A stretch of DNA of 64,000 bases from Pseudomonadota bacterium (GTDB taxonomy: Bacteria > Desulfobacterota > Desulfobacteria > Desulfobacterales > RPRI01). The stretch is from NCBI GenBank assembly GCA_018817425.1, contig JAHITX010000096.1, positions 1 through 64,000 on the forward strand. Reading direction: 5' to 3'. The position numbers were made by a program, and so were the translations under genes. Below the pieces are notes generated by a model. It saw nothing but the letters and a program-made list of their open reading frames with translations. It was not told the origin of the DNA and made no database searches. This document shows, piece after piece, positions 7,919 to 17,533 of the stretch (position 1 is the first letter of the stretch; every line of letters starts with the position of its first letter).

Positions 7919-8482
7919 ATGGACGAAAAGGATAAATCGGGGCAAGAACCTTCTGAAAATGAACCTTTTAAAGACTCGGAATTGATGAGCCTTATTAATG
8001 ACTTAAAAAATTCCATAGATAGCGATGATGAAATCATTGAACTTACTGAAGATATGATAGTATCTTTGGAAGATGAAGTGATTGAACTTACAGATATTGT
8101 CGAAGCCGCTGGTACAGTTAATCCTGTTGGAAATGAACAGGAAATTGTAATGAAAGATCTTGAGGAAGATATAGTAGATTCTGATGAGTATATAAAAGAT
8201 GATTTTGCTGCTTCCTTAGGAATGGAAATTGAGAGTGAAATAGATTTAGCGGAGGAATTTGCTGAAAATAAAACATTTGATTTGGAAGAAGAATCCCCAA
8301 TAGGCTCAGGAACAATCAATGTATCGCCCCAACAGGTTGAAGCCGCGATTGAGCGGGTGGTCCAAAAAATATTGGGAGATAAAATTGATAGCATACTGAT
8401 TGAGGTAATAGAAAGGGCTGTTAAACAGGAAATTATAAGATTGAAAAATGTTCTTCGTGTTGATGAAAATGATTTTGATTGA
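7919..8482 (+). CDS. acidic cytosolic protein, possibly PopZ/DUF2497-like C-terminus
   Basis: A 187-residue, strongly acidic protein (runs such as DSDDEIIELTEDM and EVIELTDIV) without a signal peptide. The N-terminal three quarters look disordered. The last ~45 residues are amphipathic helices (AIERVVQKILGDKID, LIEVIERAVKQEIIRL), a layout seen in DUF2497/PopZ-like polar organisers and in small response-related proteins. The start was chosen at ATG 7919 behind GGGGGT; the frame continues upstream only to a TTG. It is followed by a terminator and then valS. The family call is weak. Confidence 0.5.
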   Translation: MDEKDKSGQEPSENEPFKDSELMSLINDLKNSIDSDDEIIELTEDMIVSLEDEVIELTDIVEAAGTVNPVGNEQEIVMKDLEEDIVDSDEYIKDDFAASLGMEIESEIDLAEEFAENKTFDLEEESPIGSGTINVSPQQVEAAIERVVQKILGDKIDSILIEVIERAVKQEIIRLKNVLRVDENDFD

Positions 8483-8611
8483 ACATAATTTTATATTTTC
8501 GCGGACATTTTTTTATATCAATTATTGATCTTAGCTTGTATCCATTACATTTTGTAAATGTCTTCCGGGTTCAGATAGGCAGACAGAATTGATTATTATA
8601 GATTTTTTAGA

Positions 8612-8645
8612 TACCCTGTAGCTCTTGCTGCAGGGTAGTTTTATT
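8612..8645 (+). terminator. rho-independent terminator
   Basis: TACCCTGTAGC (8612-8622) pairs with GCTGCAGGGTA (8627-8637) around a TCTT loop, followed by a T-rich tract. It separates the acidic-protein gene from valS. Confidence 0.7.
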
Positions 8646-8888
8646 TAGGGGCTTATATTTCGTTTTAATATAAAGTTAACTATTGCGTTACGAAGTTATA
8701 TTATTGTAAATAAAGGCTTATCGGTTTGTTAGCCTATTTGCTTGATTTCTGCTTTTTTCATCATTGCAGTTTACAGGTAAGAACAGTTCATTTTCTTGCT
8801 TTTTGCGTATTAAACTTTTATAAATCCGTCTGATTTGAAAATTACTATGAATCCGTCAGGATTTTATATATTATTTGGAGTATTGTTT

Positions 8889-11558
8889 ATGAGTTCAGAT
8901 TTACTTGAAAAGAGTTATGATCCTAAAGGTGTTGAAAAATACTGGTATGAATTCTGGGAAAAAGAAGAACTTTTTGCAGCCAGTGAGCAAAGTGATAAAA
9001 AAAGTTATTCAATAGTTATTCCTCCTCCTAATGTAACGGGTGTACTTCATATGGGGCATGCCCTTAATATCACTATGCAGGATATCCTGTGCCGCTACAG
9101 AAGATTGCGTGGAGATAATGTGCTTTGGATGCCGGGTACTGACCATGCCGGGATTGCTACACAAAACGTTGTCGAAAAGAAACTTGCCGCCGAAAATACT
9201 GACAGGCATAAACTCGGACGGGAAAAATTTATCGAGGCGGTTTGGGAATGGCGAAATCAATACGGAAGTGCGATCATCAATCAATTGAAACGATTGGGTG
9301 CTTCCTGTGATTGGAAACTTGAACGCTTTACCATGGACGAAGGCCTTTCAATTGCAGTTCGCAAAGTTTTTGTTCAGCTTTATAACGAAGACCTTATTTA
9401 CCGTGGCAATTACATAATAAACTGGTGCCACCGCTGTCATACCGCTCTTGCGGACCTTGAAGTAGAACATGAGGAAATCGACGGCCATCTTTATCATATA
9501 AGATATCCTTTCCCGGACGGATCAGGCAGTATTGTGGTTGCCACAACACGTCCTGAGACTATGCTTGGTGATACCGCGGTTGCTGTTAATCCTGATGATA
9601 AGAGATACCAGAACATAAAATCATCTTCGGTTATACTACCTGTTATAAACAGGCAGATTCCAATAATCAGAGATACTTATGTTGACATGACTTTTGGAAC
9701 CGGAGCCTTAAAAGTTACTCCTGCCCATGATCCCAATGACTTTGAAATAGGAAAACGCCACAGCCTTCCTGAAATTAAAGTAATTGATGATAACGGAAAA
9801 ATGACAGCAGATGCCGGAAAATTTGAAGGGCTTGACCGCTTTGAATGCAGAAAAGCTGTTGTCAAAGCTTTAGAAGAAGATGGGTTATTAGAAAAAATTG
9901 AGCCTATAAAACACAATGTGGGGCACTGCTACAGGTGCAAAACAATTATAGAGCCGAATTTATCAAAGCAGTGGTTTGTAAAGGTAAAGCCTCTTGCAAA
10001 AAAAGCAATTGAAGCTGTCGAAAATAAAAGAACAAGAATTGTGCCGGAAATGTGGACAAATACCTACTATGACTGGATGAATAATATACGAGACTGGTGC
10101 ATTTCCCGCCAGATCTGGTGGGGGCATCAGATACCTGCATGGACATGTGAAAAATGTCTTGATCTTGTTGTTGCAATGGAAGCGCCGGCAACATGCCCTA
10201 AGTGCGGATCCGGCAATCTTGTACAGGAGACTGATGTTCTTGATACATGGTTCAGCTCGGCTCTATGGCCCTTTTCTACTATGGGATGGCCGGAAGAGAC
10301 CAAGCTGCTTAAAACCTTTTACCCTACATCCGTTCTTGTTACAGGCTTTGATATACTTTTTTTCTGGGTAGCGCGTATGATGATGATGGGACTACATTTT
10401 ATGAATGATGTCCCGTTTAAGGATGTATATGTTCATGCGCTGGTAAGAGATGAAGACGGCAAAAAGATGAGCAAATCAAAAGGAAACGTAATTGATCCTT
10501 TAAACATTATTGATCAATACGGAACCGATTCTTTTCGTATGACACTTGCTGTTTTTGCCGCTCAGGGCAGGGATATTAAAATGTCGGAAAAAAGAGTTGA
10601 AGGTTACCGGCATTTTATAAATAAATTCTGGAATGCTGCCCGTTTTGCTCTTATGCATTTAACCCAAAATCAGTCTGAGTTAAAATTTGTGAGCATGTCT
10701 CTTCCCGATAAATGGATACTTGCAAGGCTTAAGAATGTAACTGATATTGTTGCAGACGCTATAGACAATTACAGGTTTAATGATGCGGCAAGTACTCTTT
10801 ACAATTTCGTATGGCATGAGCTATGCGACTGGTATCTTGAAGCCATTAAACCTTGTCTATACGGCCATAAAGGAGAAGAGAATAAAACTGCTACCTTAAG
10901 TGTTTTACAAAGGGTGTTTCATGATGTGCTTATTTTGCTTCATCCTTTCACACCCTTTGTAACGGAAGAAATCTGGCATAAATTCCCCGGAACACAAGGC
11001 TCGATAATGAAAGCAGTATTTCCTGCTGATGCAAATGATTTCAAATCTCTGTTATGCGATTCAATGGCAGAGCATAGCATGAATATTGTTATGGAGGTTA
11101 TTACCGGCATAAGAAATATTAAAGGCGAAATGAATATTGCGCCTTCAGCATCATTGGATGTGATTTTGCATTCGGAGAATGACTCTTTTAGAAGTATAGT
11201 TTCAGATAACGAAGATATTATTATTAATCTTGCAGGTCTTAAAACTTTTGTATCTGAAAAGTCAGGTGTAAGACCAAAGAAGGCAGCTACAACTGTAATT
11301 GGCGATGCAGTAATTTATGTTTTACTGGAAGATATAATAGACTTTTCCAAGGAAAAAGAACGCCTTGAAAAAGAACTTACAAAACTGAAAAATGAGATAT
11401 CCGGATTAATCAAAAAGCTTAACAATGAGGATTTTCTCAAAAAAGCCCCCGATGATGTAGTGGAAAAAGTAAAGGATAAACACAGTTTAGTACTGGCAAA
11501 ACAACAGAAAATTATTTCAAATCTTGAAAAAATGAAAAGTATTGAAGAAGAACAATAA
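8889..11558 (+). CDS. valS: valyl-tRNA synthetase
   Basis: An 889-residue class I aminoacyl-tRNA synthetase charging tRNA-Val in the cytosol. The HIGH motif reads PPNVTGVLHMGHAL (residues ~42-55) and the KMSKS motif GKKMSKSKGNVIDP (~530). TTRPETMLGD marks the CP1 editing domain and WCISRQIWWGHQIPAW the core. Two Cys pairs (CEKC, CPKC) near residue 430 probably bind zinc. A C-terminal coiled coil (KERLEKELTKLKNEI onward) is the usual ValRS tRNA-binding arm. Length is normal. ATG 8889 is preceded by TTGGAG; earlier in-frame starts are rejected because they add residues not seen in the family. It starts a short operon with nadC and the rhomboid gene. Confidence 0.97.
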   Translation: MSSDLLEKSYDPKGVEKYWYEFWEKEELFAASEQSDKKSYSIVIPPPNVTGVLHMGHALNITMQDILCRYRRLRGDNVLWMPGTDHAGIATQNVVEKKLAAENTDRHKLGREKFIEAVWEWRNQYGSAIINQLKRLGASCDWKLERFTMDEGLSIAVRKVFVQLYNEDLIYRGNYIINWCHRCHTALADLEVEHEEIDGHLYHIRYPFPDGSGSIVVATTRPETMLGDTAVAVNPDDKRYQNIKSSSVILPVINRQIPIIRDTYVDMTFGTGALKVTPAHDPNDFEIGKRHSLPEIKVIDDNGKMTADAGKFEGLDRFECRKAVVKALEEDGLLEKIEPIKHNVGHCYRCKTIIEPNLSKQWFVKVKPLAKKAIEAVENKRTRIVPEMWTNTYYDWMNNIRDWCISRQIWWGHQIPAWTCEKCLDLVVAMEAPATCPKCGSGNLVQETDVLDTWFSSALWPFSTMGWPEETKLLKTFYPTSVLVTGFDILFFWVARMMMMGLHFMNDVPFKDVYVHALVRDEDGKKMSKSKGNVIDPLNIIDQYGTDSFRMTLAVFAAQGRDIKMSEKRVEGYRHFINKFWNAARFALMHLTQNQSELKFVSMSLPDKWILARLKNVTDIVADAIDNYRFNDAASTLYNFVWHELCDWYLEAIKPCLYGHKGEENKTATLSVLQRVFHDVLILLHPFTPFVTEEIWHKFPGTQGSIMKAVFPADANDFKSLLCDSMAEHSMNIVMEVITGIRNIKGEMNIAPSASLDVILHSENDSFRSIVSDNEDIIINLAGLKTFVSEKSGVRPKKAATTVIGDAVIYVLLEDIIDFSKEKERLEKELTKLKNEISGLIKKLNNEDFLKKAPDDVVEKVKDKHSLVLAKQQKIISNLEKMKSIEEEQ

Positions 11559-11579
11559 CTTTTTTTGGGATGTTATAAT

Positions 11580-12404
11580 ATGCACTCATTAAAGCATCTG
11601 ATTCAAATCGCACTTGAAGAAGATATAGGCTCCGGTGATATTACCACGGATTATACTGTTGATCCGGAAATAAAAGGCAAAGGCATAATTGTTGCCAAAG
11701 AACCTCTTGTCATAGCAGGTCTTGATGTAGCCAGGGATGTTTTTACTTTTATCGATTCAGAAGTTATTTGCAGACCTTTTTTTAAAGATGGGAATTTGGT
11801 CAAAAACGGCGAAACAGTAATGGAGATTGAAGGAAAGCTTTGTGTTCTTTTAAAAGGTGAGCGCATTGCTTTAAATTTTCTGCAGCGTTTATCCGGAATT
11901 TCAACAAACGTTCGGTCATATGTCGAACTTTTTGATAATAAAAAAATCCGCCTTGTTGATACACGGAAAACCATACCTGGCTGGAGAGTTCTGGAAAAAT
12001 ATGCTGTCAGGGTAGGGGGTGCATATAATCATAGAATCGGATTATATGACGGTGTTTTAATAAAAGATAATCATATCGCCGCATGTGGCGGAATAAAAAA
12101 AGCGATTGAGCGTGTTCGCAATAAAATATCACATCTGATAAAAATAGAAGTAGAAGTTTCGGATCTTATTTCCCTAAAAGAAGCTCTTGCCGCAAAAGCC
12201 GATGTTATTATGTTAGACAATATGAATATCAGCCAGATTAAAGAGGCAGTGTCATTAATTGGCAAAAAAGCAATGGTTGAAGTTTCCGGCAATATTACAA
12301 AAGAAAACCTGAATTTGTATTCCGATACCGGGGTTGATATTATCTCAATTGGTGCTCTTACCCATTCAGCAAGAAGCATGGATTTAAGTATGCGTATTAT
12401 CTAA
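11580..12404 (+). CDS. nadC: nicotinate-nucleotide pyrophosphorylase (carboxylating)
   Basis: A 274-residue quinolinate phosphoribosyltransferase making nicotinate mononucleotide from quinolinate and PRPP in NAD synthesis. Signature blocks are ALEEDIGSGDIT (N-terminus), RIALNFLQRLSGI, LVDTRKTIPGWR (the DTRKT-x-PG-x-R active-site loop), YNHRIGLYDGVLIKDNH and ADVIMLDNM plus EVSGNI for the barrel. ATG 11580 is preceded by GGGA at 9-nt spacing. The stop overlaps the next gene by one base (TAATG), and valS ends 21 bp upstream, so the three genes are probably co-transcribed. Confidence 0.96.
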   Translation: MHSLKHLIQIALEEDIGSGDITTDYTVDPEIKGKGIIVAKEPLVIAGLDVARDVFTFIDSEVICRPFFKDGNLVKNGETVMEIEGKLCVLLKGERIALNFLQRLSGISTNVRSYVELFDNKKIRLVDTRKTIPGWRVLEKYAVRVGGAYNHRIGLYDGVLIKDNHIAACGGIKKAIERVRNKISHLIKIEVEVSDLISLKEALAAKADVIMLDNMNISQIKEAVSLIGKKAMVEVSGNITKENLNLYSDTGVDIISIGALTHSARSMDLSMRII

Positions 12405-13375
12405 TGATACCACTTCGTGACACAATAACTTCCAAAAACTATCCGGTAGTAAATAACACCATCATAGGCATTAATATAGTTGTTTTTCTTGTACAACTTT
12501 CCCAGGGACAAAATCTATATAATTTTGATTACTTATACGGCCTTGTGCCGGCACGTTATTCCGTACCCCATATTTCCACTAATTTTACAGCTATAGAGCA
12601 GTTGTTTCCTTTTATATCCTTCATGTTTTTACACGGAAGTTTTTGGCATATTCTGGGCAATATGTGGACACTTTATATATTTGGCGACAATGTAGAAGAC
12701 AGTATGGGGCCTTTTCGCTATTTTGTATTTTACATTGCATGCGGGCTGTTATCAGGATTGACACATCTTTTCTTTAATTATTATTCCAATTTTCCTACAA
12801 TAGGGGCAAGCGGGGCTATTGCAGGTGTGATGGGCGCTTATTTTATTCTTTATCCTAATGCAAAAATATTAACGCTGATTCCTATAATTATTATCCCATG
12901 GATTATTGAAATACCGGCCTTTTTCTTTCTGATTTTCTGGTTTTTCCTCCAGGTCTTAAATGCTGCCGGAAGCAGTGGACAAGCCGGAGGGATTGCATGG
13001 TGGGCTCATATCGGAGGGTTTTTATGCGGAATGATCTGGATAAAAATAATGTCAAAAATGCCGCAAATCGGTTTAACCGGAATGATCAAAAATCTGACAG
13101 GGAAGAAAAGAAGTCATAGGCTGCAAGTTATAAGGCCGGTCAGCACGGGAAATGATAACAATCTTTACGGCATTCTTAAAATTACTCCGCATGAAGCTGC
13201 AATGGGGACACAAAAAATTGTCAGCATATCACAGGGATTTAATAAAAAGCTCTATAAAGTTGTTGTGCCGGCGAGAGTTTCTGATGGGAGTATACTTAGA
13301 TTAAAAGGATTTAAGTATCAAGCAGAAAATGGCTTAAAAAGTGATTTGTTTCTTAAGATGGTTATAGAAGAATAA
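12404..13375 (+). CDS. rhomboid intramembrane serine protease fused to a DnaJ-C-like domain
   Basis: A 323-residue protein. Residues ~1-215 form a multi-pass rhomboid protease: HGSFWHILGNMWTLYIFGD (HxxxxHxxxN helix 2), GASGAIAGVMGAYF with the catalytic Ser, and WWAHIGGFLCG with the catalytic His, so it should be active. After a basic linker, residues ~245-323 resemble the substrate-binding half of DnaJ: NLYGILKITPHEAAMG, then KKLYKVVVPARVSDGSILRL, KGFKYQAENG and SDLFLKMVI, as in DnaJ's iPaGv.dGt.lRl.g.G. Without J-domain or zinc motif it may act as a client-holding module on the protease. Overlaps nadC by 1 bp. Confidence 0.85.
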   Translation: MIPLRDTITSKNYPVVNNTIIGINIVVFLVQLSQGQNLYNFDYLYGLVPARYSVPHISTNFTAIEQLFPFISFMFLHGSFWHILGNMWTLYIFGDNVEDSMGPFRYFVFYIACGLLSGLTHLFFNYYSNFPTIGASGAIAGVMGAYFILYPNAKILTLIPIIIIPWIIEIPAFFFLIFWFFLQVLNAAGSSGQAGGIAWWAHIGGFLCGMIWIKIMSKMPQIGLTGMIKNLTGKKRSHRLQVIRPVSTGNDNNLYGILKITPHEAAMGTQKIVSISQGFNKKLYKVVVPARVSDGSILRLKGFKYQAENGLKSDLFLKMVIEE

Positions 13376-13443
13376 CATCCAATAATCATTATTACTGTCC
13401 CATAAAAGAAATGCGGTTATCCGGTGCAAACCCAGAGTGTAAC

Positions 13444-13472
13444 TTGACATATAAGTTTGTTAATGCGATATA
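13444..13472 (+). promoter_or_regulatory. possible sigma70 promoter upstream of the corrinoid activase
   Basis: TTGACA (13444-13449) with GATATA (13467-13472) at 17-bp spacing; TATAAG two bases further on is an alternative -10. It lies about 120 bp before the start at 13592, in the only long gap before that gene. Confidence 0.4.
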
Positions 13473-13591
13473 AGAGACTAAAAAACATATATATTTTGGT
13501 TGCACCTGTTAATGGAAGCAGTTTGAAATAAATTGACAACATCCCGGAATCAGATTGATTTAAAAAAAATCACTACTCATGTGAATAACAA

Positions 13592-15466
13592 ATGCATAAG
13601 ACCGAGCAAGCCGTTGGGCTCTATAAAATTGATTTTGAACCTGTAGGCCGCAGAGGGCAATGCGATTCCGACAAGTCTCTTTTGGAATGTTCTCATCAGC
13701 TTGGAATCAATATTAAGAGCGTATGCGGAAGCCAGGGAAAATGCCGTTCCTGTAAAGTCAAAGTTATTGACGGGACAGTGTCAAAACCGACTCAAAGCGA
13801 AAAAGAAATATTTTCGAAAAAAGAGTGTGATGATGGTTGGCGTCTGGCCTGTAAAGCATATCCGTTAAGCAATTGTAAAATATACCTTCCTCCTGAATCA
13901 ATTACAGCTCCTCAGCGGACTCAGACAGAAGGGCTGGAAATTAATATTTTGCCGGAACCTGTCGTAAATTCTTATAAGGTTAGTCTTAGTCCACCCGCAA
14001 TGTCGGATCTAAGAGCTGATGCTGACAGGCTTTTGGAACTGCTTAATTCAACATATAATTTAAATTGTAACAAGATTGATATAGATGTTATGCGGAGTAT
14101 TTCCCCGAAACTGCGGGAATTAAACTGGATGTGCAATGTTTGTGTACGGGAAGACGAAGTAATCGGTCTGACTTTATCGGAGCGTAAACTTGGTCTTGCT
14201 GTGGATTTGGGAACAACTAAAATTGCAGGATATCTGGTTGATTTAGAAAACGGTAAAACACTTGCAGCCCAAGGTGTAATGAATCCTCAGATAGGTTATG
14301 GTGAAGATATTATTAGCCGGATCAACCATGCAATTCAGTCACCTGCCAAAGCATTCGATTTAAAGAATCTTGTAGTAAATTCCATAAACGAGATGGCAAA
14401 AGATTTATGTTCAAAGATAGATGCAAAATGTGATGAAATCATCGATGCAGTGATTGTAGGAAATACCGCGATACACCACTTACTTCTTAATTTACCGGTA
14501 AAACAACTGGCTGAATCACCTTTTATCCCGGCAGTAAAAAAAGCTTTGGATATAAAAGCCCGTGATGCCGGTTTGCAAATTGCCAAAGGTGCTTTTTTAC
14601 ATCTTTTACCCAATATAGCCGGTTTTGTTGGTGCTGATCATACTTCGGTATTGCTTTCAACTGATGCCGGAAATATCGAAGAAGTTGTGTTGATTATCGA
14701 TATCGGAACAAATACCGAAATTTCTTTGGTTGCAAACGGAGAAATTGTCAGCGCTTCATGTGCATCCGGTCCAGCATTTGAAGGAGGGCACATCCAATAC
14801 GGCATGCGCGCTTCAGCAGGAGCCATCGAAGATATTCTGATATTAGACGGAAATGTGCAGTATCAGACAATTGACGGGGCTCCACCTGCAGGGATCTGCG
14901 GTTCAGGTATTCTGGATGCATTGGCGCAACTTTATTCGGCAGGTATTATAGATAAAGGCGGCAGGATGTCTGAAGCATATCCTGGAGTGAGGTCAAACGG
15001 TAAATATCTTGAATTTGTTCTGGTAAGCGAAGAAAAAAGAAACGGGCAGGAAGCAATTGTTATTACTCAGAGTGATATAAGAGAATTGCAGCTTGCAAAA
15101 GCTGCTATCCGCACAGGGATTCAGCTATTACTGGAAGCTAAGGGCTGTGGTGAGGAAGATATTACCCAGGTAATCATTGCCGGAGCTTTTGGGAGTTATA
15201 TTAATATTGAGAGCGCTGTGGCAGTTGGATTGCTGCCGTTATTGCCTTATGAGCGTTTCAAACAGGTGGGAAATGCCGCCGGGATAGGGGCAAAGATGGC
15301 TTTAATATCTTCACGCAAACGACTGGAAGCTCAGACTCTTGCTCAAAGAGCACATTATGTCGAATTAAGCACAGTACCTGCTTTTATGCAGACTTTTATC
15401 CAGGCGGGTTATTTAGGAACATACAGATTGTCTTGTGGAAAGAGACTTGAAATTAACAAGGAGTAA
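13592..15466 (+). CDS. ATP-dependent corrinoid-protein reductive activase (RACE/RamA type)
   Basis: A 624-residue protein. Residues ~5-100 are a plant-type [2Fe-2S] ferredoxin domain: [10 protein letters not shown] (C-x5-C-x2-C) and a fourth Cys in [10 protein letters not shown] linker follows, then a DUF4445/ASKHA ATPase core: [16 protein letters not shown] (phosphate 1), [26 protein letters not shown] (phosphate 2), [12 protein letters not shown] and [13 protein letters not shown]. Such activators use ATP to reduce Co(II) corrinoid in methyltransferase systems (RACE, RamA, AcsV families). No methyltransferase or corrinoid protein lies nearby, so the partner is unknown. No strong SD is seen before ATG 13592. 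queF starts 5 bp downstream. Confidence 0.88.
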   Translation: MHKTEQAVGLYKIDFEPVGRRGQCDSDKSLLECSHQLGINIKSVCGSQGKCRSCKVKVIDGTVSKPTQSEKEIFSKKECDDGWRLACKAYPLSNCKIYLPPESITAPQRTQTEGLEINILPEPVVNSYKVSLSPPAMSDLRADADRLLELLNSTYNLNCNKIDIDVMRSISPKLRELNWMCNVCVREDEVIGLTLSERKLGLAVDLGTTKIAGYLVDLENGKTLAAQGVMNPQIGYGEDIISRINHAIQSPAKAFDLKNLVVNSINEMAKDLCSKIDAKCDEIIDAVIVGNTAIHHLLLNLPVKQLAESPFIPAVKKALDIKARDAGLQIAKGAFLHLLPNIAGFVGADHTSVLLSTDAGNIEEVVLIIDIGTNTEISLVANGEIVSASCASGPAFEGGHIQYGMRASAGAIEDILILDGNVQYQTIDGAPPAGICGSGILDALAQLYSAGIIDKGGRMSEAYPGVRSNGKYLEFVLVSEEKRNGQEAIVITQSDIRELQLAKAAIRTGIQLLLEAKGCGEEDITQVIIAGAFGSYINIESAVAVGLLPLLPYERFKQVGNAAGIGAKMALISSRKRLEAQTLAQRAHYVELSTVPAFMQTFIQAGYLGTYRLSCGKRLEINKE

Positions 15467-15471
15467 TAAAT

Positions 15472-15876
15472 ATGGCTAAAGCAAAAAAAATGAAACCAAA
15501 TTATGTAGCACAAAATCCTGATAGTATTAAATCAGATATATTAATTTCTATGGATTATAAATACAGGCAGAAAAGAGATATAGATATCGAAATAAAACAG
15601 CCCGAGTTTACTTCAGTATGTCCAATGACAGGCCTTCCGGATTTCGGCACTATAATTATCCGATACACACCCGATAAAAAAATTATAGAACTCAAATCCT
15701 TGAAATACTATCTGCTCCAATACAGAAACGTAGGTATTTTTTACGAGCATGTAGTAAATCAAATTTTAGATGATCTTGTAGAAGTGCTGAAACCAAAACA
15801 AATGGAAATTACAGGAGAATTTAGTGCAAGAGGTGGTATATTAACAAAAGCCGTTGCAGAATATAAGATGGGTTGA
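15472..15876 (+). CDS. queF: NADPH-dependent 7-cyano-7-deazaguanine reductase
   Basis: A 134-residue type I (unimodular) QueF, which reduces preQ0 to preQ1 in queuosine biosynthesis. The thioimide-forming Cys lies in [12 protein letters not shown] (residue ~50). The QueF motif is [15 protein letters not shown], followed by [15 protein letters not shown] with the Glu/His pair. Length fits the unimodular form. AAGGAG precedes ATG 15472. It immediately follows the corrinoid activase, probably in one transcript. A dispersed repeat begins 15 bp after the stop. Confidence 0.93.
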   Translation: MAKAKKMKPNYVAQNPDSIKSDILISMDYKYRQKRDIDIEIKQPEFTSVCPMTGLPDFGTIIIRYTPDKKIIELKSLKYYLLQYRNVGIFYEHVVNQILDDLVEVLKPKQMEITGEFSARGGILTKAVAEYKMG

Positions 15877-15890
15877 TGTGTAACTTATAT

Positions 15891-16009
15891 AGACTTTCAG
15901 ATAATTTTTTTGGCAAGGCCATAAGGAACCACCCTGAGTAAGACATACAGACCGTATGTCGTCGAAGGGTGGCGACTGATAACGCAGTCCAAAAACTTTA
16001 TCCGGAAGT
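15891..16009. repeat. MITE-like palindromic element, family A copy 1
   Basis: About 119 bp with imperfect terminal inverted repeats (AGACTTTCAGATAA at left; TTATCCGGAAGT at right). The inside is shared: GGCAAGGCC, CACCCTGAGTAAG, GAAGGGTGGCGACTGATAAC, GCAGTCCAAAA. The same element lies inverted at 32929-33049. Its right end overlaps the last codons of dusB. No coding capacity; probably mobilised in trans. Confidence 0.75.
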
Positions 16010-16969
16010 ATATAGGAAATCATAATATGAATTTATGATATCAATCGCTTCTTGCTCCGAAGTGATATGTTTTATGGATTCACGAAACTTTGCATTTGAA
16101 TCAAGCCCCTTAACAAACCAGCCAAGGCGGCTTCGCATCATAAAGCATGCCTGTTTTTCCCCGAAATACTCCGCATTTGCTTTTAGATATTCTTTCATGC
16201 AATTAAAACGTTGAGCCAAGCTTGCAGGAGGTAACGGCTCTTTTGCAATAAGAGCATTTATCTGCTGAAATATCATAGGATTGCCAATAGCTGCCCTGCC
16301 TACCATAACCGCATCGCAACCGGTTTGATTCAGCATCGAAACAGCATCATTTGCAGTAATAATATCCCCGTTTCCAATAACCGGAATGGATATATTTTCT
16401 TTTACTCTTGATATTAAAGACCAGTCGGCCACACCTCTAAAGCCCTGACTCGCCGTTCTGGGATGAACTGCAATAGCATCAATACCGCAATACTCTGCAA
16501 TCTTAGCTGTTGCCAGCGCTTGATCACCGGATTTGTCCCATCCGGTTCTTATCTTTATTGTAACAGGAATTTTAACGCTTTGTTTTATAGCTTTTAATAT
16601 AGCTTCGGTTTTGCCGGGCTCTTTCATAAGAGCAACACCAGCGCCTGTTTTTACGACTTTTTTAACGGAACAGCCGAAATTTATATCGATTATATCAGCA
16701 CCGGCAGATTCAACAATTATTGCAGCTTCTGCCATAATAAAAGGATCGGAGCCGAAAATCTGAAATGAAACAGGTCGTTCTTCAGGCAAAGAATCAAGCA
16801 TATTAAGGGTTTTTTGGGAACCATAGGTAATGCCGTTTGCACTTACCATTTCAGAACATACAAGGCCGCATCCGGCTTTTTTTGCGATAAGCCTGAATGG
16901 AAGGTTCGTTATGCCAGCCAGAGGAGCCAGAACTGTGTTGTTATCTATAATTATTGAGCCAATTTTCAT
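15998..16969 (-). CDS. dusB: tRNA-dihydrouridine synthase
   Basis: A 323-residue flavoprotein that reduces uridines in tRNA. Motifs: LAPLAGITNLPFRLIAKKAG (N-terminal FMN strand), DINFGCSVKKVVKTGAG (the catalytic Cys kept, but the usual following Pro replaced by Ser), KIRTGWDKSG, AVHPRTASQGFRG and VIGNGDIITANDA with VMVGRAAIGNP for phosphate binding. The C-terminal helical tRNA-binding domain is complete. The start overlaps the upstream AbrB-like gene by 4 bp (ATGA). The last four codons and the stop lie inside the terminal repeat of the element at 15891-16009, so that insertion appears to have reset the C-terminus. Confidence 0.93.
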   Translation of the reverse strand: MKIGSIIIDNNTVLAPLAGITNLPFRLIAKKAGCGLVCSEMVSANGITYGSQKTLNMLDSLPEERPVSFQIFGSDPFIMAEAAIIVESAGADIIDINFGCSVKKVVKTGAGVALMKEPGKTEAILKAIKQSVKIPVTIKIRTGWDKSGDQALATAKIAEYCGIDAIAVHPRTASQGFRGVADWSLISRVKENISIPVIGNGDIITANDAVSMLNQTGCDAVMVGRAAIGNPMIFQQINALIAKEPLPPASLAQRFNCMKEYLKANAEYFGEKQACFMMRSRLGWFVKGLDSNAKFRESIKHITSEQEAIDIINSYYDFLYTSG

Positions 16970-17196
16970 TTTTTCAGGGCACTATATAGCTTGTCAGCCT
17001 GCTCCGGGGTTATCCTATAAGCAATACGCTCATCATTACAAATCTCAATTGGGCATACTCCAGTCGGCCTCAATACAATGGCTCCGTCATATGAGGTATC
17101 AACCAGAAGCGACGTTTCGCCACTTATCCCTGCCTTATGCAAAATAGCCTTGGGTAACAAAACCTGTCCTTTCTTTCCTAATTTAACAAATTGCAT
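16966..17196 (-). CDS. AbrB/SpoVT-type DNA-binding protein
   Basis: A 76-residue protein with an N-terminal swapped-hairpin fold: FVKLGKKGQVLLPKAILHKA (the usual V-x-x-x-G-Q-h-x-h-P pattern), then SLLVDTSYDGAIVLRP. A short helical C-terminus ends ITPEQADKLYSALKK. Such proteins act as transition-state regulators or as antitoxins. No toxin gene is attached; it overlaps dusB by 4 bp, so it may regulate its own dusB transcript. Confidence 0.75.
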   Translation of the reverse strand: MQFVKLGKKGQVLLPKAILHKAGISGETSLLVDTSYDGAIVLRPTGVCPIEICNDERIAYRITPEQADKLYSALKK

Positions 17197-17233
17197 CTTT
17201 TTTCTTCGGCTAATCCGACCTCAATTGTTTATA

Positions 17234-17533
17234 CTATTTCTCAACGACCCTATTTTTCCAATAAGATGGTTTTCTACTGCAATGCATAACGGCTAATATT
17301 AGAATATAATTATCTTCAATTGTGTAAAGAATAGCATAGGGGAAACGTTTTGTTAGGCAGCGGCGCACATCTTCATCAATCACACGATACAGGGATGTAT
17401 TCTCAACTATTTTTTCAATTGCACATTCTATTTCAGAATAAAATGCTGATGCAAGCGATGAGCTGTTCTCAAAATAATAAAGTATAGCTTGCTCAAATTC
17501 AGCTCTTGCAGCTGGATGGAATGAATAGGTCAT
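17234..17533 (-). CDS. ParE/RelE-superfamily toxin
   Basis: A 99-residue protein starting YSFHPAARAEFEQAILYY, the first helix of ParE/RelE toxins, with CLTKRFPYAILYTIEDNYI and ILILAVMHCSRKPSYW for the central sheet and C-terminal strand. It likely poisons gyrase or cleaves mRNA when free. The start overlaps the antitoxin gene's stop by 4 bp (positions 17530-17533), the normal layout of such modules. Ends with YWKNRVVEK. Confidence 0.85.
   Translation of the reverse strand: MTYSFHPAARAEFEQAILYYFENSSSLASAFYSEIECAIEKIVENTSLYRVIDEDVRRCLTKRFPYAILYTIEDNYILILAVMHCSRKPSYWKNRVVEK

Noticed and set aside
13376-13591. Cobalamin riboswitch ahead of the corrinoid activase
   Set aside because: I looked for a B12-box-like block and a paired core and found none; only a promoter-like pair is visible.
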